DNA of 64,000 nucleotides from Argyresthia goedartella (GCA_949825045.1 OX463822.1:33296703-33360702), one strand, 5' to 3'; shown: positions 22,613 to 33,351, numbered from the stretch's first letter. Numbers and translations: made by a program. Notes: a model not told the origin generated them from the letters alone.

Positions 22613-22621
22613 TAACATAAC

Positions 22622-22790
22622 ATGGCGTCACGCCATTTTCTAATACGGGGTGGCAGAGGTACAATTGTGCCCACTTTGAGCCAGTTATTCAATAGTCCAT
22701 TTTGCGTGACAGGGGGCTAGCCCATCGCCGCAGCTATGGAGTGATGAAGGTTTCCTCACGATGTTTTCCATCACTGTTAGAACTCTCTTA
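22622..22790 (-). repeat. SINE-B fragment
   Basis: GGCGTCACGCCATTTTCTAA, GGTACAATTGTGCCCACTTT, GTGACAGGGGGCTAGCCCAT and TTTCCTCACGATGTTTTCCA are the complement of the SINE-B body. Confidence 0.75.
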
Positions 22791-23097
22791 ATAAAATCCA
22801 TTCGATTAAGTAGAAATCCTCTTTGTGAAAAAGTATGTCTAAAACAATGTTATCAACATAACTTTATTTTTATCACTCGGTTGTAAGCCGAACGTAGAAA
22901 GAGATTCAATTGTGGCGATCCCTCGGCACTTTGCTAACACAGCGGGCTCCGATGGCAGCCGAGATTACAGAGCACAGTGCCATTTTGTGCATCACCGCTA
23001 TAAGGGGAATAGCACAAGGCAGCATTCATTTAGCGGCGTTTGCGCGACTCTTGGAAGCGACGATTTAAATCTATTTTATATTCTTTACGTCAATTTT
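22791..23097. other. Nothing recognised
   Basis: The open frame at 22,912-23,196 partly overlaps a SINE and has no protein features. Confidence 0.35.
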
Positions 23098-23158
23098 ACC
23101 TCTGTGGGCACAATGAGTGTCTTTTCCACCCCGTATGGGATAAGGCGTGACGCTATTT
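23098..23158 (+). repeat. SINE-B 3' fragment
   Basis: TGTGGGCACAATGAGTGTC, then CCCCGTATGGGATAAGGCGT, GACGCTAT. Confidence 0.6.
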
Positions 23159-23274
23159 TGTTGTTGTCGAGCTCTTCTACGCCTAGATACGCCTAGGATT
23201 CCAGAGGCGTTACAACTAACACTAGTGCCTCTGTGAGCTGTGGACGCGAGTGAGACTTTCTTTTAATAACACAT

Positions 23275-23365
23275 ACAAGCTCATGAATGCACCTCGCTAC
23301 GTACATTTAGTATGAAATTAAAGCACCAATAACTTTGTAAACTATATTTTGCGGTCTTAAATCCT
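23275..23365 (-). repeat. AACCAGGTGCAT-type repeat fragment
   Basis: CTCATGAATGCACCTCGCTA and CACCAATAACTTTGTAAAC are the complement of blocks at 25,115-25,175. Confidence 0.5.
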
Positions 23366-23414
23366 GCCTATTGACTTTTTACTAAAATTATATATTTATA
23401 TATATATGTATATA

Positions 23415-24626
23415 CATAGTCAGGTCATAAGTTCTGTCACATGTGCAATATGAAATAATTTAGACATGTTTATTATTTATGTAAACATTTATATAGCAAA
23501 ATGAACTTAATAAAACATAGATTCTTATGGTATTAAAGTTTATTCAAAATGACCCCCGCGATTTTGAATACAGGCCTTTATTCTGCGCGGCCATTCGTCT
23601 ATGGCAGCACGAACAAGGTCCATGTCAATTTTGGCGGCTGCCTTAATCAAGGATGCCTTGAGTGACTCCAAATCAGGATGAGGCTTTGAGCAGGCCTTTT
23701 CCTCCAAGTGTTGCCATATCTTGTAATTTAACGGACTCAAATCTGGACTGGAGGAGGGCCAGTCTTCGTGCTGGATGAAGTCGATTTCACGCGCCGCCAG
23801 CCAGTCTTGTGTGCTTTTCGCTCTATGAGCTGGCGCAGAATCTTGTTGGAATACCCAGTGCCTGTTATTAAACATGGTATGAGAAACAGGTTCCACAAGG
23901 TTCTTGAGGACTGTATTTTGATACACAACTACATTCGTTTTTACGCCTTTCTCACAAAAATATACCTCAGTTAAGCCCCAATAAGAGACTCCCAACCAAA
24001 CCATGAGCGAGGATGGAAAATGACCTCGTTGGACACGCGGAATACGGTTGCTCGCTTCTTCACTGCTGTGTGCGTACACCTTATCATTTTGTTTATTGTA
24101 GCTCTCTTCCACGGTGAAAATTTTTTCATCCGAAAAAAGAATTTCCCGATGCTTTTTTCCCGCGTACCGCTTCAACAAAGCGCGGCATCTCTTCAGTCTC
24201 AGGTCCATTAAACGAGCGTCCAAACGATGTCCTGTTTTTCTTCGATATGCCCTAAGCCCTAAGTCTTCATTTAACACCCTTTTCACCGTGGTCCTGCTTA
24301 ACCCCATCTGAAGGGCCAACAGTTTCTGCTTACGTATGGGATTTCTTTGAATTCGCGCCTTCACAGCTTTTATCACTGCTGGAGTCCTAACAGAGCGAGG
24401 GCGACCTTTTCTTGACCTGTCATCTACACTAGAGTCTTCATTGTATCGTTTTATGGTACGATAAATGAATCTTTTGGTTATATTCAAATTTTTCAGTAAG
24501 TCGAAAATCTGAATTGGCGCGTAACCGCAACGATGCAACGCAATAACTGCGACACGGTCTTCTCTAAGTGTCCACTCCATATTTAAAAATGAGGATAATT
24601 CTAAAAATTCTAGAGACCTGACTGTG
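23415..24626 (-). mobile_element. maT-like mariner transposon
   Basis: A 1.2-kb element flanked by TA (23,413-23,414 and 24,627-24,628). The terminal inverted repeats begin CATAGTCAGGTC at the left and CACAGTCAGGTC at the right (read inward). It holds a single transposase frame on the reverse strand. The 14.5-kb duplication starts inside it at 23,966, so the left 551 bp is present once only. Confidence 0.85.
23540..24580 (-). CDS. maT-type mariner transposase with altered catalytic triad (DD37N)
   Basis: A cut-and-paste transposase of 346 residues, normal for the family. The N-terminal half has two helix-turn-helix segments (about residues 8-46 and 84-104) joined by a KGRPR motif (58-62) for binding the terminal repeats. 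The RNase H-like core has LFSDEKIF (Asp151) and FQQDSAPAH (Asp247). The third acidic position, in SPDLSPLNY, is Asn285 (codon AAT). The 37-residue spacing is that of maT (DD37D), and the relative at 59,668-60,990 still encodes LDY there. The frame is otherwise intact, so the protein could bind DNA but is predicted not to catalyse transfer. Confidence 0.85.
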   Translation of the reverse strand: MEWTLREDRVAVIALHRCGYAPIQIFDLLKNLNITKRFIYRTIKRYNEDSSVDDRSRKGRPRSVRTPAVIKAVKARIQRNPIRKQKLLALQMGLSRTTVKRVLNEDLGLRAYRRKTGHRLDARLMDLRLKRCRALLKRYAGKKHREILFSDEKIFTVEESYNKQNDKVYAHSSEEASNRIPRVQRGHFPSSLMVWLGVSYWGLTEVYFCEKGVKTNVVVYQNTVLKNLVEPVSHTMFNNRHWVFQQDSAPAHRAKSTQDWLAAREIDFIQHEDWPSSSPDLSPLNYKIWQHLEEKACSKPHPDLESLKASLIKAAAKIDMDLVRAAIDEWPRRIKACIQNRGGHFE

Positions 24627-24835
24627 TATATATAAAATAAAATATTTTAATATAAATTAATAATATTTTATTTTATTTATATCGCTCTATAACGGTCTCT
24701 ACATATCCAACGACACCTCATTTGTTAAAATCCGTCAAGCTGTTGGTGTGGCGTGGCGGTTTTTTGAAATTTTAATACCTCCACATCTCCGCCATTTTGA
24801 AAAATTTCCAAATACTGAAACGACAAAAAAAAATA

Positions 24836-25400
24836 TTTAATTATCGAACCTGCTCACAAAAATTCACGAGAATCAGTTGAGAAATTTGGAGAACAACCGG
24901 ACACACACCCAGACATACGAAAGCAATTTTCCCCAAACCTGAACGCAGACGCTTCGCTCGCTAGGTCACTAATTAAAATAACATAAAAATATTTAAAAAA
25001 AACCCGGTCAAGTGCGAGTCTAAATCGCGCACGAAGGGTTCCGTACCACCGTTCAATGGAAGCGATGGTGTGGAGTGAATAGTTTGGATTTTACACAGCA
25101 AAATATTGTTTACAAAGTTATTGGTGCGGTTACTTTCACACTCCATGTATGTAACCAGGTGCATCCATAAGTTTGTATGTGGTATTGAAAGAATTGTTGT
25201 ATGGGAGCCCCCTTAAATATTTCTTTTATCCTGTTTTTTAGTATTTGTTGTTATAGCGGCAACAGAAATACATAATCTGTGAAAGTTTCAACTCTCTAGC
25301 TAGCTAGGTTCTTGAGATACAGCCTGGTGACAGACGGACGGACAGCGAAGTCTTAGTAATAGGGTTCCGTTCTTACCCGTTGGGTACGGAACCCTAAAAA
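24836..25400. repeat. CGAGCGAGCGAAGCG repeat (-) next to GGGTTCCGTA repeat (+)
   Basis: 24,836-24,971 is the complement of the repeat at 1,556 (AATTATCGAACCTGCTCAC, GACGCTTCGCTCGC). 24,995-25,400 runs from CCCGGTCAAGTGCGAGTC and ACGAAGGGTTCCGTACC through GTAACCAGGTGCATCCATAA and ACAGACGGACGGACAGCGAA to GGGTTCCGT...ACGGAACCC. This is a common lepidopteran interspersed repeat whose terminal palindrome suggests a non-autonomous DNA element. Short open frames across it are not genes. Confidence 0.65.
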
Positions 25401-25404
25401 TGCT

Positions 25405-25492
25405 TGTCACGACCTTTTCAGTAACAGAGGCACAATTGCTCACGTTAGGAGCCAAACATACTATACTAGGCGGCCAGCCCATCGCCGCATTA
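25405..25492 (-). repeat. Degenerate SINE-B fragment
   Basis: CACGACCTTTTCAGTAACAG, GGCACAATTGCTCAC and GGCGGCCAGCCCATCGCCGC follow the SINE-B complement. Confidence 0.45.
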
Positions 25493-26605
25493 AAAACGAG
25501 TTTAATACCCGACAATCGGACGAGAGCTGTCGGGTTTCAAGCTGATGGTATAAATCATCAGTTTTGATGCCTTCCGAATTCCTCTGAAAATTATACTTTA
25601 CTGAAGCGAACGATTATCGGAAAACAATCAGACACAAGAACACCAAATGTGCATTTGCCTTTCTTATCCAGTCAAATGTGTTGAAAGTACCAAAATGGCC
25701 GCCGCGGCGAACGAGTTTTGGAAGGTGCGGACTATTACGGATTGTAATCAATAAAATGGAGTGAAATTTACATGCTACGTCTACTCATTCTCTCTGTCAA
25801 TAGTAGTGGCACTCAAAAAGAACCTTTTTTCGTGTCCATACCGGTAGCATTATTTAAAAATAGATAAAATAAGTCAGTGATTTGTGAGATTTTGTAAGCG
25901 AGTTTTCGAGAAAGAAACAGTGTTTGTAGTGAATTTTACTCCTCAAATCTAGGATAATCACATATTAAATTGATCGCAATGATATTTCCTGCCAGATACC
26001 GTTTTTACCGGTTCCCAAAAAGTGGCTATTTCAAATACCAATCAAATAGCGGATCGTGCGTGCATCCAACAATCGTTCCTCCATGTCCGTAGCCGACTGC
26101 TGGACACAACGTTCCTCCATGTCCGTAGCCGACTGCTGGACACAGACAGCAGCAAACTACAGTGCCATTAATCATCAACTCATTACCCGTTGCCATGGAG
26201 ACCGTTTGATTTGGCCATGGAACCCAATTTCGGCTGTTTCCACTCTGACTGTTGGCTTATTAGTGGGCGAAGAGTATGGCTTCAGGGAAGCTCTTGTCTT
26301 GTCTTTTTTGACGTATATTCACACATTTCGGATTGTTTGATGTTTTGGGTTAAACTCAAGAACAGCCTTATTCAGATCTCCAATCAACATAGTCAGAAAT
26401 GGACGCAGTTTATTTGAAATATACGCTTAGTGTAAGGGAAATCGAAAACATTTCCACTTTTAGATCGATTTTATTTAGTGAATATGGCATTATAGGCAAC
26501 TGAATCCGCCATTAGAGCACACACAGACCACAGACTTTCTATCTTTCTATTTGTTTGAATGAAAATGTTTGCTAATAATAACGATTCAGTATCGGCGGGC
26601 CGACC
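25493..26605. other. Unassigned interval with a 36-bp tandem doublet
   Basis: CGTTCCTCCATGTCCGTAGC plus CGACTGCTGGACACA is present twice in tandem between about 26,074 and 26,145. The 94-codon frame at 26,056-26,340 spans the doublet and has no recognisable domain. Nothing else was recognised. Confidence 0.5.
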
Positions 26606-26806
26606 AGGGGGGTCACCACAATCTTTTTCCGATTCAAATTAGGTTCAAAACAAGAACATCACCATCGCAACCATTTCCATTTCAATTCGCCATAATGGGT
26701 TTTATTAACCTAATACCAAGACTTGTTCTAAGACGGTCACGGTAATTTTGCGGATCAAATTAGGTTCCTAATCTGAATCGGTATAAGACGTTGTGGTAAC
26801 ACCCCT
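26606..26806 (+). mobile_element. MITE-2, 201 bp
   Basis: The ends are AGGGGGGTCACCACAATC and (read inward) AGGGGTGTTACCACAACG; inside these, CCGATTCAAATTAGGTTC is roughly mirrored at the right. GACC flanks both sides (26,602-26,605 and 26,807-26,810), a candidate 4-base target-site duplication. No coding capacity; superfamily not determined. Confidence 0.65.
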
Positions 26807-27224
26807 GACCAAACTGTCGGCCGTTAAAAAAATCTATGGTCTGCGCGAGTTATCTGACATTTATAGTTTGAAATTAGAGCTGCCAGTAAATTCAATAAAT
26901 TCCTCTGATTTTCCGCAAATTGGCTGAGGTTTTCTTTTTCTTCTCAAGCTCTACCGTGGCCGTGAATTCGACAACCCCAAATACAAAGTCATGATGTTAC
27001 GGCTTCTACATTAAATCTTGACATTGGGGCGGCGGAGGCCCAGATACCTACATACAGTCAGTCAGTAATTCACTGCCGCGGTCCCGTGGCGATCCCATTA
27101 CCTTGAACCGCAAATAGAATATGCATGTAGATTGAATCACACACTATGTACTGTCATACAGATAGCATCGTTGGCAGCGATTATGCAGACGCCAAAACTA
27201 ACTAAATAACGAACTGTATTTATT
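26807..27224. other. Nothing recognised
   Basis: No gene or repeat identified. Confidence 0.35.
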
Positions 27225-27566
27225 TTATCTACACACGTATCATAAACCCTCTTTACTGCGTCAAAAAATCACACGTTACGACCAGCATAATGTTATACTA
27301 CTTGGTAAAAACTCATGTCTCATCTGAATATTGATACATTGTGACCTTAATGTATCAATTTTCGACAAATTATGACATTCAAATTTCGATCGTCGACGCC
27401 CGCCTGCGTGCCGTCCTACTGAACAAGCTGAACAAGTGCAGAGCAATTATCAATGCCACCAAGCCGGTCGAACATGCCATCAAACACACATCAAAGAGAG
27501 CTTAGGATATGTGTGTAGATAAACTAGTGTATGTAACTGTACATTATCAGTCACACAAACTACTAT
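27225..27566 (-). mobile_element. MITE-1 copy, internally deleted
   Basis: From TTATCTACACACGTATCATA to CAGTCACACAAACTACTAT, following the reverse strand of MITE-1 at 52,882-53,410. The GGCATTAAAACTC palindromic arms are missing. Confidence 0.65.
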
Positions 27567-27832
27567 TCTTATAATATGAATTGTATTATTATCTGTGTAC
27601 TATAAGTAATTATGAACTAAACGGATAACTTGAAATCAAATCAAAATCAAAAATCATTTATTTCCATAGGTTGAGTTCACTAACACAATGGCGGAATCTG
27701 TGGAGAAGAGCTCACCGAAGAAACTCCACAGTCGTCGCATCTTTTGCGTTTCCTTTTTTAAATAAAATATTGTCAAATTACAAAATGAATGCTAATTATA
27801 TATATATCGAAACAGCCTGTTACTCAAACAAT

Positions 27833-30800
27833 CTATTCCCATGGACATCTGTCCTCTAAGTAATCAGATATCCTATAGTAACCTTTTTTATACAATTTCT
27901 GTTTTATTATTATTTTAAACTTGTCTAAAGGTAAGTTTTTAATATCAGTAGGGACCTTATTGTAATAGCGTATACAATTACCTTTAAAAGAATTACTAAT
28001 TTTATGTGGTCGGCTTACATAAGCAACCAACTTGTCTTTATTTCTAGTATTAAAATTGTGTATATCACTGTACTTCTGAAAATTAGTTATATTTCTTTTT
28101 ACATACACAAGATTGTCATAGATATATTGAGACACAAATGTCAGAATATTGATTTCTTTAAACTTTTCCATCAGTGACACTCTAGGCCCTAATCTATAAA
28201 TTGCACGAACAGCCCGTTTCTGCAGAATAAATATACTATTAGCATTCGCAGCGTGACCCCACAATAAAATACCATAGGTAGGTATAGACTATGAAAGTAA
28301 CTAAAGTAGACTAGTCTAGCGGTGTCTACGTCGGTAAGAGCTCTAATTTTTTTAACTGCGAACGCTGCCGAACTCAGTCTGTTCGACAATTTATTTATAA
28401 GAGGATCCCATTGTAGTTTGGCGTCTAAAGTAATGCCCAAAAAGACAGTCGACTGCACAAGGTCCAATCTCTGTCCTTTTATAAATATGTCTGTAGTTAC
28501 CGGGTTCACATTGGGTAACACGAATTTAATACATTTAGTTTTCTTTTCATTAAGTAATAAATTGTTAACAGTAAACCAGTTCACTATACTAGAGATAGCA
28601 TTGTTTACCTCGTCATAATTTGATTGCTGTCTTTTAACTTTAAATATCAAAGAAGTATCATCGGCAAACAATACTAACCCATGTTTTGCTTTAACAAGGT
28701 AAGGTAAATCATTAATATATACTAAAAACAAGAAAGGACCAAGAATTGAACCTTGCGGTACGCCCATACTTATTGAAGACCCAGGTGATCTTTTCCCATT
28801 AACATCGACCATCTGAACCCTATCTGTTAGATATGACTCCAGAAGGCTGAGTGCCTGATCTTTTACACCATAATGGCGTAACTTCCTGACAAGAGTGTCA
28901 TGATGGACGCAATCAAAAGCCTTGGATAGATCGCAGAAGACACCTATTGCATCCATTGCGTCTTCCCAGGCATCAAAAATATTGTCGATTAGTTCAACAC
29001 CAGCATCGGCTGTTGAACGACCCTTTGTGAAACCAAACTGAGCAATATGAATTAAATTATTGAGATAAAAATGACTTTGCAATTGATTAAGTATGAGTTT
29101 TTCAAATATTTTGCTAAGCGTTGGTAGTATCGATATGGGTCTAAAATTGGTGGGGTCTGATGTACTACCAGCTTTGAATAAAGGTATAACTTTACTTAGT
29201 TTCATCAAGTCAGGAAACACACCATTATCTATACATTGATTAAATATACAACAAAGGTGAGGTGCAATACAATCTACAATGGAACTAATAATTTTTACTG
29301 ATAGACCATGGGCGTCAGCTGTCTTTTTCATTTCCAGGGATTTAAACGCTTTTACAATGTCTTCATTATTTACGTGCCTAAATTTAAAATCTGTTTTACA
29401 TTATTTAGACGACCCGAATGGCCGAGTCGGCAGTGACGCTGCCTACGAAACCAAGGGTCCCGGGTTCGAGTCCCGGTGGGGGCAAATGTTTGTTTGATGA
29501 GAACGGATGTTTGTACCCTAGTCATGGTTGTTTATCTAAGTATAATATTTATCTATATAAGTATGTGTATCGTTGTCTAGTACCCAAGATACAGGGAATC
29601 CTAGTTTGGGGCTAGATCAATGTGTGTAAAAGGTGTCCAAGGTATTATTATTATTATTATTATTATTACATTCCTCAAAGTTTTGTTTAAGTATAGATTC
29701 AGCAGCAGCGGGAGATGAATTTAAAGACTTGGTTGTTGAAACTGGAATGTCCATAAAGAAATTTTCGAAAGCTTTTGCTACTTCTAGGTCTGTACTTAGC
29801 AATTGATTATCTATCTTAAGCTTGAAGTTATTATGTGTAGCTTTGGCCTTTCCAGTCTCTCTGTTTATAATTTGCCAAGTCGTTTTCATTACATTGCTAC
29901 TAGATTCAATTTTGTTTTTAATGAAATTAGATTTAGCTACGGCACAAACGCGTTTAAACATTTTTGAATAACTACGAACATAATCTAGAAAGGCCGTATT
30001 TTTGTTATATGATTTCTCTTCATAGAGTTCATATAATCTTCGTCTGCTCCTATGAATTCCAACTGTCGCCCAATCACTAAACAAAGCTTTGTTATTAACT
30101 TTTATAGTTTTTGATTTAAATACCGTATCATATTCATTTTTGACAAGGTTAAATACTGAGTTGTACAACAAATTTGGATCGTCACTGTATGGTATTTCCC
30201 ATAGTTTATCTAAAATATTATTCCTGTAGTGTTCAAGCCGAGTGTCACTAACGGGCACACATGTAATATCCTCTTTTTGGTCTTTTTTTATTTTCATATT
30301 GAATATACCTATCTGACCAGAGTGATCAGAGGTTAATTTATTGATGACCGATTTGAAAATGGGCGTAATGTTAGTAAATATATTGTCAATGCAGGTAGCA
30401 GATGTTGCAGTAATTCTAGTAGGCTCCAAAAACAGATAGTTCATGTTGTGACATAAAAATAAAGATTTTATTCTAGTACAAATATTATTATCCTCTAACA
30501 GATTAACATTAAAATCACCACAAATTATAAAAAAATTGTTTTTATCGCTGATTTTAATCAACACTTCATCCATTTTCTTTTCGAATAAATCAAAGGATGA
30601 ATCTGGTGGTCTGTATACGCTCATTACAAGAAGTTGTTCAAGTTCAATACAGGCTATTTCCATGGAACACTCAACAGACAGGCTCACTATGTCAACTCGT
30701 TCCTTATATTTAAAACTATTATTTACAAGTTGAAAACCAACAGCTCTTCTCCGGTAGCCATAGATTCTATTATATACCATACCGCTTTTTACGCGACTGC

Positions 30801-30840
30801 ATTTTTTTTTTAATATTTTAAATTTAATATAATTGAACAA
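27833..30840 (-). pseudogene. LINE endonuclease/reverse transcriptase, broken
   Basis: The upstream part (30,840 to about 29,670) has endonuclease motifs MSVYRPPDSSFD, FFIICGDFNVNLL and SDHSGQIG; its apparent Asn run comes from the SINE tail. After the SINE, 29,331 to about 28,280 encodes the RT: FRPISILPTLSKIFEKLIL, FGFTKGRSTADAG, DLSKAFDCVHHD, GVPQGSILGPFLFLVYINDL and catalytic FADD near 28,656-28,667. A frameshift near 28,280 moves the C-terminal domain (WGHAANANSIFILQKRAVRA to the YYRISDYLEDRCPWE end) into another frame. Removing the SINE and one 7-base repeat leaves the frame open across the site, so the SINE is one of two visible lesions. Confidence 0.8.
29403..29665 (+). mobile_element. 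SINE-A inserted in LINE coding sequence
   Basis: tRNA-like head with TGGCCGAGTCGGCA (A-box) and GGTTCGAGTCC (B-box); the body has ACAGGGAATCCTAGTTTGGG and the tail is (TTA)n. TTACATT at 29,396-29,402 and 29,666-29,672 is the target-site duplication. The head differs from the 2,088 copy (GGCCGAGTCGG rather than GGCGCAGCGG), so a head variant or second tRNA source is possible. Confidence 0.8.
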
Positions 30841-30956
30841 TATACTGTAATAATTTTATCGAATCTCAATAATTACGTTAAGTCTTATCTGCTCGTTTTG
30901 TGCTTTCTAGTGTACTGCAGTCGGGAATTTCAGTATTTTTAATTACGTATTTATTG

Positions 30957-31410
30957 GACGACCTCTGTGGCGCTGCGGCTCTGCCTACCATGCGAGGGGT
31001 CCCGGGTTCGATCCCCGGCTGGAGTTAAAGTAAAAAAAACCCACGCCTTGGTATTGACACAAGGTATCCTAGTGCGGATTCAGAAGCAATGTATATGCCT
31101 GTATATGTCATTGCCGTTAGTTGATAAACTAACGCGTTAGTTGATCAACTACCGACAGATAGTAAACCAGACCGACAGGGTTTAGAATTTAGGTTTCTTT
31201 TGTTCTTACATGTCAACCTGACACGAAGAATATTCGGGGGCTTCGCTGCGCTCGCCCACTCTAGTCTTCACCTAAGCTACCGCAGTGTTTGCCCTGGTAT
31301 TTCATTTGCAATTCAAGTTTAAAAACGTTTATTACTAATTAAGGGATTGTCATCTAACTGTATTGACTATCTTACGGTGACATATATAAATGTTTATGGT
31401 TATGTTTATT
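30957..31410 (+). mobile_element. SINE-A interrupted by a 276-bp insertion
   Basis: The head has TGGCGCTGCGGC and GGTTCGATCCC, then body AAGGTATCCTAGTGCGG and GCAATGTATATGCCTGTATA. The SINE tail (AAATGTTTATGGTTATG) resumes at 31,388. The insert lies between, at 31,107-31,382. Confidence 0.7.
31107..31382. mobile_element. Unclassified 276-bp insertion
   Basis: Starts GTCATTGCCGTTAG and ends CTTACGGTGACA, giving a weak terminal symmetry (GTCA...TGAC). TATAT occurs at 31,102-31,106 and 31,383-31,387, a candidate 5-base duplication. It contains CGTTAGTTGATAAACTAACG, a short hairpin. It encodes nothing. Confidence 0.5.
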
Positions 31411-32771
31411 GTGTGAAACTTTTCCGGCAAAGCGATTCGAAATTCGAAAAGTGGACAAGGGAGTCAAAAGCACTTTCACGTTCACGTCATTGCCGTAAAA
31501 CGTGAGAGACCGAATCACAGCGGAGTTAATATGATAAAGTTAAAAGAGGTTTTCGCTACCCGTAGAATCACTGCCTATAATTAACAAGTGAGCTGTCGCG
31601 ATAAATTTACTCAGTAACTGTTCTAATGTCATGTCGCTGTTCGTGTGTATAATTAAACTACATTTGAGTGACATGGCTCTTTATCACGCCGTTTATAGTG
31701 TTTTTCGCTGGTATTTAACTGAAAATAACAGAATAAATAAAAAGTAAAAAAAGACAAAAAAAGCTTTCAGTTAAATGTTCTAAAAGAATAAAATAAACTT
31801 TAAATTGAATCAAACCCATCAATGAATTACATCACACAATTTATTATTATATAAAAAATTGCTGCGAGATTAACATCTTCTGTGAATTCAATATCACGAG
31901 AATATTCTATCAATTCAATAACACATTCTGTAAAAGAGATGGGTAACTACATCTACTTACTTAAGTAGCTTACACATGCTTGATTAGGGAAAAGCCCATT
32001 CCATCACAGAATATTTTCCCCACGATTCAAAAAGCAACACCTATTTAAACTTTTCTGTGTTTTTTTCCCTCCGTATTCTTATAATTAGAATTGTTCAGTG
32101 ACCCTTGGGAAAAGTTTTGCGGAAAAAAGTCGGGGGCGAACAGAAAGTACGAGATTAACTATTTGAAAGCTATTGTTTGAATATATATCCTGATTAACAG
32201 TAGATAAACCATTAAAAAAAAACTTCGAAAATATTAAATTAAATAAAATGGAAAAAATATTTCTCCTAACACAGTAAAAAGTTTTATTATCATCGTCATG
32301 CGATTGGAGGAAATAAGTAAATTACACCATAAATTTGCCAGACATAATGATTGATTGTAATATTTTACTGAGCTACTTAGTTGTAGATGGAAATCGGAAT
32401 GTGATATGAATTTCAATTAAAATTGGGACGGGTCGGGATTTGCGTTGAAATGAAAATATATTGTAATCGGAAAGTTTAGAATTCATTTTTATAAGTTCTT
32501 GCTAAAATAACTGACTACAAAAGAATCGCGGTTGATTTTAAGTGATCGAGAAAGGAGGCTTAGCTCTCAGACAATAAGGTTGAAATTTCCCTATTCTTAT
32601 ATAATAAGCAGTGAGTTTTGCGTTCAAATGACCTTGAATGCGCAATAGTCACTTTTCAATACCTGTACATATGCGCAGTAATTCCCGCCAACGTCGCCCA
32701 GCGCTCTAAATTCGTGGCGCGAGGTTATACAGTTGAATATCTCATTTTTCTGTCGATGTAAAAAGATAGTG
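31411..32771. other. AT-rich, nothing recognised
   Basis: No gene found; several homopolymer and A/T-rich runs. Confidence 0.4.
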
Positions 32772-33351
32772 TTGTACAGACCTATCAACTTAAGCTGATA
32801 CTTGCATTTGTGTGAGTGCACACCGATAGTGTAGAGTGTCAATCGGCTTGAAGCGCGGCCCGTCCCGCGCATGGTTTAAACTGGTTTATACTAGTTTAAA
32901 TCAAGCGGCCTGAAGCGCGGCACGTCCGCTACGCACCGCTTCCCTGCCGCCCGCTCACATACTTCACTTCACCTCCGGTACTGGTAGCAGATAGACGTGT
33001 AATTTTATGTGATTGATTGTGTTTGAAATATTAGTGAAATGGCTCCTACTGCTCCTGGCTGCTGCTAATGTCTCCTACAATCGACGATATAACGGAACGA
33101 TTAATTATTAACACAGGCTCTGACTCTGATGAATCATCAGACGATAGTGAAGATGAAGATGCAATGAGCGGAGTAGAAGAGTTATAAGATTCAGTCATTA
33201 TGAGGTCGAGAATTGGACAGTTGGTAACATTGTGTTTTATGACTTCGTTTAAATAAAACATTGATTTTATTTGTATGTGTTTTACTAACTGTACTTTTGG
33301 CGATCACTCACACAAATGCAAGTATCAGCTTAAGTTGATAGGTCTGTACAA
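32772..33351. mobile_element. 580-bp element with perfect 47-bp TIRs
   Basis: 32,772-32,818 and 33,305-33,351 are exact inverted repeats starting TTGTACAGACCTATCAAC. Inside the left arm is a CpG-rich stretch (GCGCGGCCCGTCCCGCGC, CACCGCTTCCCTGCCGCCCG). Next come a leader-like AT-rich segment and two small forward frames: ATGGCTCC at 33,039, stopping after nine codons, and a 40-codon acidic frame at 33,069-33,188. AATAAAACATTG follows at 33,253. The layout (promoter-like, short frame, polyA-like) suggests an internally deleted DNA transposon keeping the ends of its gene. No clear target-site duplication; superfamily unassigned. Confidence 0.7.

Larger units (their letters stand above)
27633..30850 (-). 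mobile_element. Daphne-like LINE (5'-truncated) carrying a SINE
   Basis: Reverse-strand LINE whose 3' end is a (TTTGATTT)n-type tail at 27,633-27,660 with AATAAATG nearby. The coding sequence runs from about 30,840 down to 27,833 and is split by SINE-A at 29,403-29,665. The endonuclease domain lacks its first conserved blocks, so the copy is 5'-truncated or mutated near 30,790. The RT is closely related to the host LINE at 12,870-18,621. Confidence 0.75.

Noticed and set aside
24973..25515. Short reverse frames (24,973-25,164 and 25,300-25,515; copies at 39,496 and 39,823)
   Set aside because: They lie within interspersed repeats found elsewhere in the window and encode no known domain.
28322..28618. 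Forward frame of 98 codons antisense to the LINE reverse transcriptase (and its copy at 42,845-43,141)
   Set aside because: Shadow of the reverse-strand coding sequence.
29617..29670. Asn-rich C-terminus of the LINE endonuclease frame
   Set aside because: It is translation of the (TTA)n tail of the inserted SINE, not LINE protein.
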